A stretch of 64,000 nucleotides of DNA from CAZHVS01 sp964536015 (GTDB lineage Bacteria; Bacteroidota; Ignavibacteria; Ignavibacteriales; Ignavibacteriaceae): NCBI GenBank assembly GCA_964536015.1, contig CAZHVS010000007.1, positions 1 through 64,000 of the forward strand, read 5' to 3'. The translations under genes and the position numbers were made by a program. Positions 43,357 to 52,983 of the stretch are shown here, piece after piece (within the stretch, counting starts at the first letter, position 1; each line of letters begins with the position of its first letter). The notes below the pieces were generated by a model. It did no database searches. It was not told the DNA's origin and saw only the letters and a program-made list of their open reading frames with translations.

Positions 43357-43404
43357 GAGACTGTCTTCATATCCTGGAGGTAAACATTTTTGTAAGACAG
43401 TCTC
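43357..43404. repeat. Isolated 11-bp inverted repeat
   Basis: GAGACTGTCTT (43357-43367) pairs perfectly with AAGACAGTCTC (43394-43404) around a 26-base loop that contains GGAGG. It lies in the 265-base gap between the divergent M16 and LytS-like genes. On the minus strand the stem is followed by TCTTTATTTAATTTTA, so it could act as an attenuator in the M16 leader or end a short RNA. No coding sequence covers it. Confidence 0.6.
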
Positions 43405-43568
43405 AGGTTTATCCTTTTTCGGAAGTAAAATTATTCTTCAAAATGTATTTATTAAAAGTTATTTATCTTAGCGGCAAAAATGTTGTTTAAGTGGTCAATT
43501 TTTTTAGGCTTATTCATGCTAAATTTGATAAAAAATTTTTTATTTAATTATGAGCATTTATAAAGATA

Positions 43569-44648
43569 ATGAAATTATACTTTTATAAAGAGAAATATCC
43601 TTCATTCTGGATTGTAAACATATCAGGATGGGCTATTTATTTCCTTTTCGATACTTTCTTTCTCAGCGGCAGTTTTATTTTCAAGAGAGCTTCATACTTT
43701 ATTGAAAACACTATCTTAATATTTATCGGATTTTTAATTTCGTGCGGATTAAGATTTTTATTTAAGAAATATCAATATCATTCAAAACCATTATTAAAAG
43801 TGCTTGGCTATGTTCTTTTAGCTTCAATTATTGGTTCGGTGTTATGGTACATTTGTATCCTGTTGTCCGTGTTCATTTTTAGACCAGAAGAAATAAATTC
43901 TTTACAAAGAATTTTCACCATAGAATATACTGCTTGGAGATTATCTGGCATTGTACCTACAATAACCTCTTGGAGTTTGATTTACTTTGGTGTTAAATTC
44001 TGGTTCGATTGGTCGTCTGAAAAAGAAAGAGCCGAAAAAGCTGACCTTCTTGCTCAATCAGCACAATTACAAATGTTGCGTTATCAGGTTAATCCACATT
44101 TTCTATTTAATTCGTTTAGTTCTTTAAGAGCTTTGATAAGAACTGATAAAGAAAAAGCAGAAGAAATGGTTACAAAACTTTCTGAGTTCTATCGTTACTC
44201 GCTAGCTACAAAAAACTTTAAGGAAGTTTCTTTGATGGAAGAGATAGAAGCCATCAGTTACTACTTTGATATTGAGAAAATCCGTTTTGGCGATAAAATA
44301 AATTTTGATATTAATATTGATCCACTTGCAGAAGAATACCCAATTCCAAGTTTTATTATTCATCCCCTTATTGAAAATGCAATTAAGTACGGAATGAAAA
44401 CAAGCGAGTTGCCTTTAAGAATAAAAATTGAAGCCGATGTAGAGGATGGAAAATTAAAAATTTGTCTTTCGAATAGCGGGAAGTGGATACCTTCTGATAA
44501 AGAAAATATTTTACACGGCACAGGTACAGGATTAGATAATATTCGCAGAAGACTTGAATATTCGCATCCTAATAACCATAAATTTGATATAATTGAAGAA
44601 GGTGGAATGGTAAAAGTTATAATGGAAATCAAAAGAGAATTTAAATGA
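43569..44648 (+). CDS. LytS/YehU-type sensor histidine kinase
   Basis: A 359-residue membrane kinase. Four hydrophobic segments (about 13-35, 44-62, 80-104, 125-143) form the input domain. The His_kinase domain follows, with phospho-acceptor His177 in YQVNPHFLFNSFSSL, and a HATPase domain ends the protein (FIIHPLIENAIKYGM, GTGTGLDNIRRRLE). The ligand is unknown. Its stop overlaps the start of the LytTR regulator by four bases, so the pair forms a two-component system. Confidence 0.94.
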   Translation: MKLYFYKEKYPSFWIVNISGWAIYFLFDTFFLSGSFIFKRASYFIENTILIFIGFLISCGLRFLFKKYQYHSKPLLKVLGYVLLASIIGSVLWYICILLSVFIFRPEEINSLQRIFTIEYTAWRLSGIVPTITSWSLIYFGVKFWFDWSSEKERAEKADLLAQSAQLQMLRYQVNPHFLFNSFSSLRALIRTDKEKAEEMVTKLSEFYRYSLATKNFKEVSLMEEIEAISYYFDIEKIRFGDKINFDINIDPLAEEYPIPSFIIHPLIENAIKYGMKTSELPLRIKIEADVEDGKLKICLSNSGKWIPSDKENILHGTGTGLDNIRRRLEYSHPNNHKFDIIEEGGMVKVIMEIKREFK

Positions 44649-45370
44649 ACGGAAAGAAAAAAGTTATAATTGTTGACGATGAACAACTTGCAAGAGAAGA
44701 TCTTAAAGCTGTTTTGAAAAATTTTCCTGAACTGGAAATTGTAGCAGAAGCAGATAATCCAAATGATGCAAAAAAACAAATTGATTTAATGCATCCGGAC
44801 ATTATTTTCCTGGATATTCAAATGCCAGGGAAATCCGGGTTTGACTTATTGCAAGAGATTCATACAGATGCTAAAATAATTTTTGTAACTGCTTATGATG
44901 AATTTGCATTGAGAGCTTTTGAAGTGAATGCTCAGGATTATTTATTAAAACCGGTTAACCGAGAACGACTTGCTTTGGCAATAGAACATCTTCAAAAAAA
45001 CAAAGAAGAAAAGATTGAAGATATGCGCAAATTTGAAGATGACGACAATATCTTTTTAATGGTGAATAACACTTATCATTTTGTTAAAGTCCGTTCGCTG
45101 GTAAAAATTATTTCTGCAGGAAATTATTCTGAGATATATTCAACTTCAAAACTTAAAGGATTAGTACTGAAATCCATGCGGGAGTGGGAAGCAAGATTAC
45201 CATCAAATATTTTTGTCCGAATACATAGAAATGCGATTATTAATCTTGATTACCTAGATCACATTGAAGAATGGTTTAATTACTCTTACCAAGTTTATCT
45301 TCAGGGAATTGAAAAACCACTTGTTATGAGCAGGCGTTATGCAGCTAAGTTAAAAGAAAGAATGGGATGA
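44645..45370 (+). CDS. LytTR-family response regulator
   Basis: A 241-residue response regulator. The N-terminal REC domain has phospho-acceptor Asp57 (IIFLDIQMPGKSG), acidic residues Asp11-Asp12 and Lys in YLLKPVNRE. The C-terminal LytTR DNA-binding domain covers about 140-240 (FVRIHRNAIINLDYLDHIEEW, MSRRYAAKLKERMG). Partner of the overlapping kinase gene. Its targets cannot be read from the window; no obvious paired direct repeats of LytTR type were seen upstream of the neighbours. Confidence 0.95.
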   Translation: MNGKKKVIIVDDEQLAREDLKAVLKNFPELEIVAEADNPNDAKKQIDLMHPDIIFLDIQMPGKSGFDLLQEIHTDAKIIFVTAYDEFALRAFEVNAQDYLLKPVNRERLALAIEHLQKNKEEKIEDMRKFEDDDNIFLMVNNTYHFVKVRSLVKIISAGNYSEIYSTSKLKGLVLKSMREWEARLPSNIFVRIHRNAIINLDYLDHIEEWFNYSYQVYLQGIEKPLVMSRRYAAKLKERMG

Positions 45371-45446
45371 ACTTAAATAAAATATAAAACCTCGTTCTGG
45401 GAAAATTAATCTAAAATTTATAAAGACAATTCGATTGGTTTTGAAT

Positions 45447-46562
45447 TTATTCAGAATTTTTACTTGGAAGAATAATTGAAACAGTTGTTCCTTTATTAAT
45501 TTCACTAGTTATTTCTAATTCGCCACCATTAGTTTCAACCAGTTCCTTGCAAATCATCAAGCCAAGACCGGTTCCGCTTTCATTTTCTGTCCCTTTAGTA
45601 CTCTGAAGAAATTCATTGTTTAAAATTGATTTTACCTTTTCACCATTCATTCCAATTCCTGTGTCCGTTATAGAATACTTAACTCCACCATTACTTTGTG
45701 AGGCTTTAATAGATATCTTACCATTTTTAGGTGTAAATTTAATAGCATTAGTAAGTATATTTTCTGTCGCAGATAGAAGCATATTATAATCTGCTTCTAC
45801 AAAGAATTCTTCACCAACATTATTTAAGATATGAATATTTTTCACTAACAAATTAGAAGAAAGCAGTGAAATAGAATGTTTTGTAATTTCATTAAGGTTA
45901 ATTTTTGCAGGTTTATATTCCAATTTTCCAGTATGAATTCGAGACCATTGTAACAGATTTTCAAGAAGCATAAACACTTTTTTTGCCGAACTATCTATCT
46001 TGTTTACCACTTCAAATATCTCTGCTTTTGATAATGAATGGAAGTCTTCTTTTAATATATCTATAAACCCTAATAACCCATGAAATGGTCCTCGTAGATC
46101 ATGAGAGATAATTGAAAACATTTTATCTTTATGATTGTTAATCTCTTTTAATTGCTCGTTGATGGTTCTTATTTTTTCTTCAGAATAATATCTGAAGAGA
46201 CCTACTTCAATATTTATTTGTAATTCCCTATCTTCATATGGCTTTATCAAGAATCCAAATGGTTCAGTAATTTTAGCTCTTTTTAGTGTGGCATCATCTG
46301 AATATGCAGTTAAAAAGATTACCGGAATATTTTGATGAAGTTTAATTTTACCTGCAGCTTCAATCCCATCCATCTCACCTTGCAATTTTATATCCATTAA
46401 TATTAAATCAGGTTTTAACTCAACTGCTTTAGCAATTGCTGCCTTTCCTGAGGACGCTACTCCCACAACCTGATAACCTAATGAAGATAACCTATACTTT
46501 AAGTCTTCAGCAACTAATAATTCATCTTCAACAACCAGAATTTTTGTTTTTTTCATATTCAA
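45447..46562 (-). CDS. REC-HisKA-HATPase hybrid signalling protein
   Basis: A 371-residue soluble protein with an N-terminal receiver (Asp57 in LILMDIKLQGEMDG), a HisKA domain with His154 in SIISHDLRGPFHGLLGF, and a HATPase domain (NAIKFTPKNGKI, DTGIGM, GTGLGLMICKELVE). The reversed order, receiver before kinase, suggests it receives phosphate from another kinase and passes it on. That donor could be the propeller kinase encoded directly upstream, whose stop codon abuts this start. No DNA-binding domain is present. Confidence 0.92.
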   Translation of the reverse strand: MNMKKTKILVVEDELLVAEDLKYRLSSLGYQVVGVASSGKAAIAKAVELKPDLILMDIKLQGEMDGIEAAGKIKLHQNIPVIFLTAYSDDATLKRAKITEPFGFLIKPYEDRELQINIEVGLFRYYSEEKIRTINEQLKEINNHKDKMFSIISHDLRGPFHGLLGFIDILKEDFHSLSKAEIFEVVNKIDSSAKKVFMLLENLLQWSRIHTGKLEYKPAKINLNEITKHSISLLSSNLLVKNIHILNNVGEEFFVEADYNMLLSATENILTNAIKFTPKNGKISIKASQSNGGVKYSITDTGIGMNGEKVKSILNNEFLQSTKGTENESGTGLGLMICKELVETNGGELEITSEINKGTTVSIILPSKNSE

Positions 46563-49500
46563 TTAATTCATATTATTATTAAAAATAATATTTATCGCGG
46601 TTCCGTTGTTACTAACTATTTCCATCTGTCCATTTAATTGTTCGGTTAAGATTCTAACTAATCTTAACCCAAGCGTTTTTGCAGATAGTAATTCAACTTC
46701 TGACGAAATCCCACTCCCATTGTCTATAACACTCAGAATGCAGGACTTTTTACATTTAAATTTAATAAGAATTTCTCCTATTTCCTTATCAACAAAAGCA
46801 TATTTTAATGAATTAGTAACCAATTCATTCAGAATCAAACCGCATAGAGTTACCTGATCAATTTTGATATAATTTTCATCTACATCAAGTTTGATCTGCA
46901 CTTTATTACCAACATTGTACGATGCGACTATTGAATTTACTAATGCACGGATGTAGGCTGCAAAGTTAATCATTTCAACATGTTCAGTTTTATAGAGCTG
47001 TTCGTGTATTAATGCCATTACTTTAACTCTATCCTGACTTTCTTTAAACAAAACCAGGTCATTTTCATCTTTAATTTGTGCTTTTTGTAAATTCAATAAA
47101 CTGGAAATAATCTGAAGATTGTTTTTTACTCTATGATGAATTTCTTTTAACAATAATTCTTTTTCTTTTACAGAAAGGATAAGTTCATTTTGAGCATTTA
47201 TTTTTTCAATAATTTCTTCCTGCAATTTATTATTTGCATCAACTAGCTCAGCTGTTCTAAGTCTTACTCTTTCTTCTAATTCCTCATTTATTTTTATTAA
47301 TTCACTCTTCGATTTGTTTAACTCTTCTGTTCTTTCTGCAACAACATTTTCAAGATTTTTTAAATAAATTTTTTGATAGTAAAAAACAATTACAAGGAAA
47401 ATCAAAAAAATTATAATAAACACAAAAATTGTAATGAACCACCACTTTAAATAGTATGGTTTATTAATGAAGATAATGTTGGATTTTTGAATTTCACTCC
47501 ATTTCCCAAAAGGATTTCGGGCTCGTACTAGTAAATAATACTTCCCGGGATAAAGATTTTTATAAGATAATTTATCTATGTATGACTGTGAATAATTAAC
47601 CCAGCTTGTATCATAACCTTCTAACTTAACTTGATATTCCAATGAAAATTCATTTTGATACGATAATGCTCTAACCTCAAGACTAAATGAATTGGAATAA
47701 GAATCCAACTCAATTGCATCTTTTAAAGAATAACTGTTTTTTCCTTCTGTAAGATTACCAAGATAAATTTTGGGCACAGGGATATCTCTATCTTCCTTGT
47801 TATAATCATAACAAGAAACACCTTGATCGGTACCAATCCATAAATTTTGCTCATTATCAATACACACCGCAGAACGATTTGTTTCTCTTCCTGCCAATCC
47901 ATCTTTAATCCCAATAGATCTGAATTCATCTTTGCCATTCCAATTGATTACTCCATCATTTGTACCAAACCAGTAATTACCGTTTGTATCCTGAACAATA
48001 AAATAAACTGGATTATCAATAAAAAAATCACCAAGTTTAAATTTAATTACTTCCTGATCGCTAATTATATATAAACCAGTTGAGGTTCCTACAAATATTC
48101 TTCCAATATTATCTTTGTACAAGGAAAAGATGCTTGTAGTTTCATTTGGATCAAAAGAATAGCTTACTAAATTCTTCCCATCATATTTATATAAACCTTG
48201 AAAAGTAAGAAAAAACAAATCATCATCTAGACTTACTATTTTCCTGACATTATTTATCTTTTCAGATAAATAATTCTTTTTCACCAATTTTCCATTTACC
48301 AGATTATAAATTAATTTATTTGATGCCACCCAAATAATGTTTTTCTTATCTGTGACAACAGAGGTCACTGACCCAGATATTTTAGATTTAACAAAATTAA
48401 ATCCTCCATTTTTAGATAATTTCCCCAGACCAAAGAATGAGGAAGCCATCCATATATCTCCTTCTTTATCTTCACACATATCTAAAATTCTTGCAGAAAA
48501 ACTCATTATTAATTTAGTTTTATCGAAATAATATTTGTAAAATTTGCCTTCTTTAAAAACCGTAAAACCTGTATTATGCCCAAAAATATATTTCCCATCT
48601 TTTGTTTGGAGAATAGCGGTTACTTCGTTTTCCAGTAAACCTGAACTTTCAAAATAATTTTTGATGTTAAAATTATTAAATTTGTTGAGTCCACGAAGAG
48701 TTGGAAACCAAATATTGTTCTCGTCGTCAATAAAAATATCTACGGCACCATCAGTTATAAAACCATTTCTTGTAAATAATGGTTGTGCTTTGGAGCTGCG
48801 TTGATCAAACAAATATTTTTTATAGTAATTCCCAAAATAAATTATATCTCTTTTGTCTTTAGCAATATAAAAACCATTATGTAAATCCAGTATAGGTATA
48901 TCGAAGCCTGAACAAAGGATCTTTAAATTATTATTTTTTAAAACACCCACCCATTTGTCACCAAGCAATAACAAATTATCGTCATATGCTTTTGCTGCAA
49001 AAATTGTTGAACTAATTCCCTTCGGAAAATTAATTTGTATATTTTCAACCTGTTCATTAAAAGGATTATATAAAATTATTCCATTACCAGTAGTTAAAAT
49101 AAATTTATTATTAAATACCAGTGTACTATAAACCGGAAATGATTTTTGATTTTTATAAACATCCAGTTCATTCCACTCTCCATTTTTATATACAGCAACC
49201 TCCGAATTCACCACAGCACATATTACCGGTTTATTATTATGATATAAAATATCGACTGATTTTAACCAACTCTTGGATGCAGCAATTCTTTCTGGTGCTT
49301 TTATGCGATGCCAACTATTATTGTAAAAATATTTCGGATTTAAATAAAATGCTCTCGGGAATGCCCAGATTTTACCAGATGAATCACAGAGTATTTTTGC
49401 ATAAACTTTTTTCTGAGTATCAGAAGGATCTATTACATCTTCCCACTTCTTTCCATCATAAACTGAAATACCTGAAGCAGTTGTACACCATATTTTGCCA

Positions 49501-49661
49501 AACTTATCTTTAGTTACACTCATTATATTAATGCTTCTTAATCCATTTTCAACTGTGTATAATTGTACAGGATATACCTGTGAAAACATTTTATAAGTTG
49601 AAAGTAGAACAATTAGGACAATATACTTAATTGTATTTCTTGACATAATATCTTTAATCAT
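46563..49661 (-). CDS. Two-component propeller sensor histidine kinase (HisKA_2)
   Basis: A 1032-residue membrane sensor kinase. A signal peptide (about 1-27) is followed by two-component-regulator propeller repeats over about 600 residues (GKIWCTTASGISVYDG, NIWFPTLRGLNKF, NLWIGTDQGVSCYD) and a Y_Y_Y domain (about 655-730; EYQVKLEGYDTSWVNYSQ). Next come one membrane helix (about 739-760), a coiled coil and a HisKA_2 kinase (His in LLLKEIHHRVKNNLQII, about residue 846) with a HATPase domain. The periplasmic propeller presumably senses a ligand; relatives in Bacteroidetes sense glycans. An alternative start at Met6 is possible. Confidence 0.93.
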   Translation of the reverse strand: MIKDIMSRNTIKYIVLIVLLSTYKMFSQVYPVQLYTVENGLRSINIMSVTKDKFGKIWCTTASGISVYDGKKWEDVIDPSDTQKKVYAKILCDSSGKIWAFPRAFYLNPKYFYNNSWHRIKAPERIAASKSWLKSVDILYHNNKPVICAVVNSEVAVYKNGEWNELDVYKNQKSFPVYSTLVFNNKFILTTGNGIILYNPFNEQVENIQINFPKGISSTIFAAKAYDDNLLLLGDKWVGVLKNNNLKILCSGFDIPILDLHNGFYIAKDKRDIIYFGNYYKKYLFDQRSSKAQPLFTRNGFITDGAVDIFIDDENNIWFPTLRGLNKFNNFNIKNYFESSGLLENEVTAILQTKDGKYIFGHNTGFTVFKEGKFYKYYFDKTKLIMSFSARILDMCEDKEGDIWMASSFFGLGKLSKNGGFNFVKSKISGSVTSVVTDKKNIIWVASNKLIYNLVNGKLVKKNYLSEKINNVRKIVSLDDDLFFLTFQGLYKYDGKNLVSYSFDPNETTSIFSLYKDNIGRIFVGTSTGLYIISDQEVIKFKLGDFFIDNPVYFIVQDTNGNYWFGTNDGVINWNGKDEFRSIGIKDGLAGRETNRSAVCIDNEQNLWIGTDQGVSCYDYNKEDRDIPVPKIYLGNLTEGKNSYSLKDAIELDSYSNSFSLEVRALSYQNEFSLEYQVKLEGYDTSWVNYSQSYIDKLSYKNLYPGKYYLLVRARNPFGKWSEIQKSNIIFINKPYYLKWWFITIFVFIIIFLIFLVIVFYYQKIYLKNLENVVAERTEELNKSKSELIKINEELEERVRLRTAELVDANNKLQEEIIEKINAQNELILSVKEKELLLKEIHHRVKNNLQIISSLLNLQKAQIKDENDLVLFKESQDRVKVMALIHEQLYKTEHVEMINFAAYIRALVNSIVASYNVGNKVQIKLDVDENYIKIDQVTLCGLILNELVTNSLKYAFVDKEIGEILIKFKCKKSCILSVIDNGSGISSEVELLSAKTLGLRLVRILTEQLNGQMEIVSNNGTAINIIFNNNMN

Positions 49662-51498
49662 TATTCAACTTTATTGTCATCACACAATCTTTACAATCAA
49701 AAACCAGCTTATATGTTTTTTGATTATCCTTTAAGAGTAAGGTTTTGTTATATTGGTTATAATCACCGTCTTCTTTTGGACATAGGTTTAATTGTTTTTT
49801 AAGACAATACTTACTTTTCATTAATGTTAAATCACCAAATTCATCTTTCAACTCAAAACCTTCTTCTATGTTAATGGCTCCCAATTCTTTATAAAAATTC
49901 TTCGAATATTGATTTGTGACATTTTCTAAATAAGAGATATTTTCTTTGACTTTTATCTGTTCACATTTGGTTAAATAATAATCTTTTGGTTTATAATTTT
50001 TAATTCGTTCATCTTCTAAAAGAGAAAATATCTCTCTTCGCAATGAATTTATTTCCGAAATAGTAAAAAACCAATTATGAAGATAGTTAAGATTGATGCT
50101 GTTAACTTCAAATATTGTATTTCCAGTTTTCTGAAATTGTTTTTTAATTACCTGAAGAAAATTTTCTGGATTATCGGTTTTAAGATTATTATGATTCCAA
50201 AATAATTTTACTTCATTTGAATCTTCATCTCTTAAGTAAATGGTTACACCTGTCGAACTTGTTTCGAGTTGTACTTCAACTGATATTTTTCTTTTATCAA
50301 CTGATTTGGAAACTTTCTTCACAAATTCAATATCTTTATTTCGAAATATTTGAGTGCCAATATCTATAGAATTGATCGCATTAATATCATCTAAAAATAA
50401 TTTGTTTCCCTCTGATCTTTCTACATTAATTCCCTTAAGTATATTTTTTGAATCGAAAAAACACAATCCATCACCATTAGTAATTTTTTCCTTTGTGTTT
50501 ATAATTAAATATTTTTTGTTAATTGTTTTAACAGTTCCAATCAATTTTCCAATTGATTTTTGAGTATTTATTGTTGCAAAGTTATTTTCTTCAGAGCCGA
50601 TTAAATAACTTGTATAACCTCGATTGAAAGTACGCTCAAGGTCAGGTTCAAAACCCAAATAGATTTTTCCCGAAGAGGCTTTTGTTAAAGTTTTATCACT
50701 ACTGATTAATTCATCTATTTTTTTCCTGTATGCAGCAGTAACATTTTTCACATAAACTAAATCTTTCAACCTGCCTTCAATCTTAAAGGAGCCTATTCCT
50801 GCATCAATCAATTCTTTTAGATATAGAGAAAGATTCAAATCTTTTAACGATAAAAGATATTTGTCTTTAATAATTAATTTTCCCTTTTCATCATAAAGCG
50901 AAAACAAATGCCTGCATACCTGTGCACATTCTCCCCTGTTTGCACTTCTTCCTGTTGAAGCATAACTTAAATAGCATTGTCCGCTAAAACTAACACATAA
51001 TGCCCCATGTACAAAAAATTCTAATTCGATATTCGTCTTATTCCTAATATCTTCAATTTGTTTAATTGTTAATTCTCGGGCAAGTATAACACGGGCAAAT
51101 CCTGCTGATTCAAGAAATTTTATCTTTTCCAATTCATAGTTATGCGTTTGTGTTGAAGCAAAGATCTGGATTGCTGGCAAGTTCATTTTCAAGATACCCA
51201 TATCCTGAATTATTATTGCATCTACTCCAATGTTGTAAAGCTGATGAATTAAAGATTCAACCTCTTTAAGTTCCGAATCGAAGATAATCGTATTCACGGT
51301 AACATAAACTTTAGCTCTATATTTATGTGCATATTTAACTAAATTATCTATATCTTTTAATGAATTTCCAGCAGCGGCTCTCGCTCCAAAATTTTGAGCT
51401 CCAATGTAAACTGCATCAGCACCACAGTTTATTGCTGCAACTCCGTAGTCATAATCTTTTGCTGGAGATAATAATTCTATTTGCTTTTTTCTTTCCAT
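49654..51498 (-). CDS. U32 family peptidase (RlhA-like, with DUF3656)
   Basis: A 614-residue U32 protein. The N-terminal domain reads IELLSPAKDYDYGVAAINCGADAVYIGA and carries the family cysteine cluster GQCYLSYASTGRSANRGECAQVCR. The long C-terminal part resembles DUF3656, as in E. coli RlhA (YdcP), which hydroxylates C2501 of 23S rRNA. RlhA identity is inferred from architecture. I chose the ATG at 51498, two bases past the MFS stop, because the U32 fold begins there; a start at 51549 would add 17 unconserved residues inside the MFS gene. Cysteine-rich C-terminal residues (CLKKQLNLCP, CKDC) may bind an Fe-S cluster. Confidence 0.88.
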   Translation of the reverse strand: MERKKQIELLSPAKDYDYGVAAINCGADAVYIGAQNFGARAAAGNSLKDIDNLVKYAHKYRAKVYVTVNTIIFDSELKEVESLIHQLYNIGVDAIIIQDMGILKMNLPAIQIFASTQTHNYELEKIKFLESAGFARVILARELTIKQIEDIRNKTNIELEFFVHGALCVSFSGQCYLSYASTGRSANRGECAQVCRHLFSLYDEKGKLIIKDKYLLSLKDLNLSLYLKELIDAGIGSFKIEGRLKDLVYVKNVTAAYRKKIDELISSDKTLTKASSGKIYLGFEPDLERTFNRGYTSYLIGSEENNFATINTQKSIGKLIGTVKTINKKYLIINTKEKITNGDGLCFFDSKNILKGINVERSEGNKLFLDDINAINSIDIGTQIFRNKDIEFVKKVSKSVDKRKISVEVQLETSSTGVTIYLRDEDSNEVKLFWNHNNLKTDNPENFLQVIKKQFQKTGNTIFEVNSINLNYLHNWFFTISEINSLRREIFSLLEDERIKNYKPKDYYLTKCEQIKVKENISYLENVTNQYSKNFYKELGAINIEEGFELKDEFGDLTLMKSKYCLKKQLNLCPKEDGDYNQYNKTLLLKDNQKTYKLVFDCKDCVMTIKLNND

Positions 51499-51500
51499 TT

Positions 51501-52862
51501 TTAGTGGATCTTCCCTCTTGCAAGTGAAGCAAAAATTCCTCCAAAACACAAAACAGTAAACACAATGAAAATGTATTTAATACTCAGTAACAAAGCTTCA
51601 ATATTTCCTGATGATACTTTTTCTTTTCCAATGAAAATAGAAAACATCATCATTACAACCGACATACTTAGCATCTGTCCGACCATTCTCATTGTTGAAA
51701 CTGTTGAGGCGGCTGTACCATACTGTGTTTTTTTTACAGAACTCATAATTGCATTGGTATTTGGAGAAGAAAATAGTGCAAATCCAAATCCTAATAAACC
51801 TAATGCAATTAAAATAGAATACAAATTTGTATAACGACCAAGAAAAACAAAATTGAATAAACCAACAGTAATTATCATCATACCTAAAGAAGCAACTTTT
51901 TGTGGCTCAACTTTATCAGATGTTTTACCTGCAATAGGAGATAGTATTGCTTGTGTAATCGGTTGAATTATCAGTATAAGTCCCGCTTTATGAGGATTCA
52001 TATTTTTAACATACTGAAGATAAAAACTTAAAAGAAAACTAACTGCAAAAGTTGCGGCGTAATTAATTAAGGCAGCAAGATTAGAAAAAGCGTAAGTCTT
52101 GTTTTCTTTAAAGAGAACAATATCAAGAATCGGATAATTGACTTTTAATTCATAATTCAAAAAAATTATTAATCCTATAAATCCTAGTGAGGTACAAATT
52201 ATTCCATTAACTGAAGGCATAATTGAAAAACCGAATAACAGCAAGAAGATGACTGAAGAATAAATAAGTGCACCAACTATATCGTAAGGATTTTCATTTT
52301 TTTCTTGTTCATCATTTTTATAATAAACAAATGAAAGTACTATAACTATTAAACCAAGCAAACCGCTAAAAATAAAAATAAATCGCCAATTGAATAGTTG
52401 CGTTAACAAACCACCAATAAAAGGTCCTGATGACAAACCGATATAAACTGCTGCTGTATTTATTCCCAAAACTTTTCCTCTTTCATTCAACGGAAAAGCT
52501 GAGACAAGTATAGCCATAGCAGTACTGAACAACATTGAAGCACCAATTGCCTGAATTATTCTTGCAAATATTAAAATAAATGAAGACACTGCTACAGAAC
52601 TTAAAAAAGAACTGAAAGTAAACACAACTATTCCGGTTTTGAAAAGCCTGATTCTTCCATATTTGTCTGTAAATTTTCCAACCGGCAATAAAAGTATTGC
52701 AGTAGTTAAAAGAAAAGATGAAGCAATCCAGCTTAATGTAATTGCCGTTGAATGAAATTCTTTCCCTATTGAAGGCAGAGCAATATTTATCGATGAGCTC
52801 ATAAAAGGAGTTATAAAAGACGAAAGTGTTGTAATAAAAAGAGTTATTTTATTAGAAGGCAT
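51501..52862 (-). CDS. MFS transporter (DHA2-like drug/proton antiporter)
   Basis: A 453-residue major facilitator with twelve or more membrane helices. Motif A is GKFTDKYGRIRLF, and a motif-C-like run LGINTAAVYIGLSSGPFIGGLL follows. These fit the DHA2 multidrug group; the substrate is unknown. First gene of a minus-strand run with U32, the propeller kinase and the REC kinase, joined by very short gaps or overlaps, so it may be co-transcribed with them. Divergent from the activase gene. Confidence 0.9.
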   Translation of the reverse strand: MPSNKITLFITTLSSFITPFMSSSINIALPSIGKEFHSTAITLSWIASSFLLTTAILLLPVGKFTDKYGRIRLFKTGIVVFTFSSFLSSVAVSSFILIFARIIQAIGASMLFSTAMAILVSAFPLNERGKVLGINTAAVYIGLSSGPFIGGLLTQLFNWRFIFIFSGLLGLIVIVLSFVYYKNDEQEKNENPYDIVGALIYSSVIFLLLFGFSIMPSVNGIICTSLGFIGLIIFLNYELKVNYPILDIVLFKENKTYAFSNLAALINYAATFAVSFLLSFYLQYVKNMNPHKAGLILIIQPITQAILSPIAGKTSDKVEPQKVASLGMMIITVGLFNFVFLGRYTNLYSILIALGLLGFGFALFSSPNTNAIMSSVKKTQYGTAASTVSTMRMVGQMLSMSVVMMMFSIFIGKEKVSSGNIEALLLSIKYIFIVFTVLCFGGIFASLARGKIH

Positions 52863-52983
52863 AAATAAAGTGATTTTTATTTTTAATCCGGTTTTTGAAA
52901 TACTGTTTTTTCAAATTTTTTTACTAAAGCGATTTTAATATCTTACTTAAAAAGAAATTGAATTTTACTTACAAAGATACAGA

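Noticed and set aside
51499..51549. Longer start for the U32 gene
   Set aside because: The extra 17 residues lie inside the MFS coding end and do not belong to the U32 fold; ATG at 51498 is two bases past the MFS stop.
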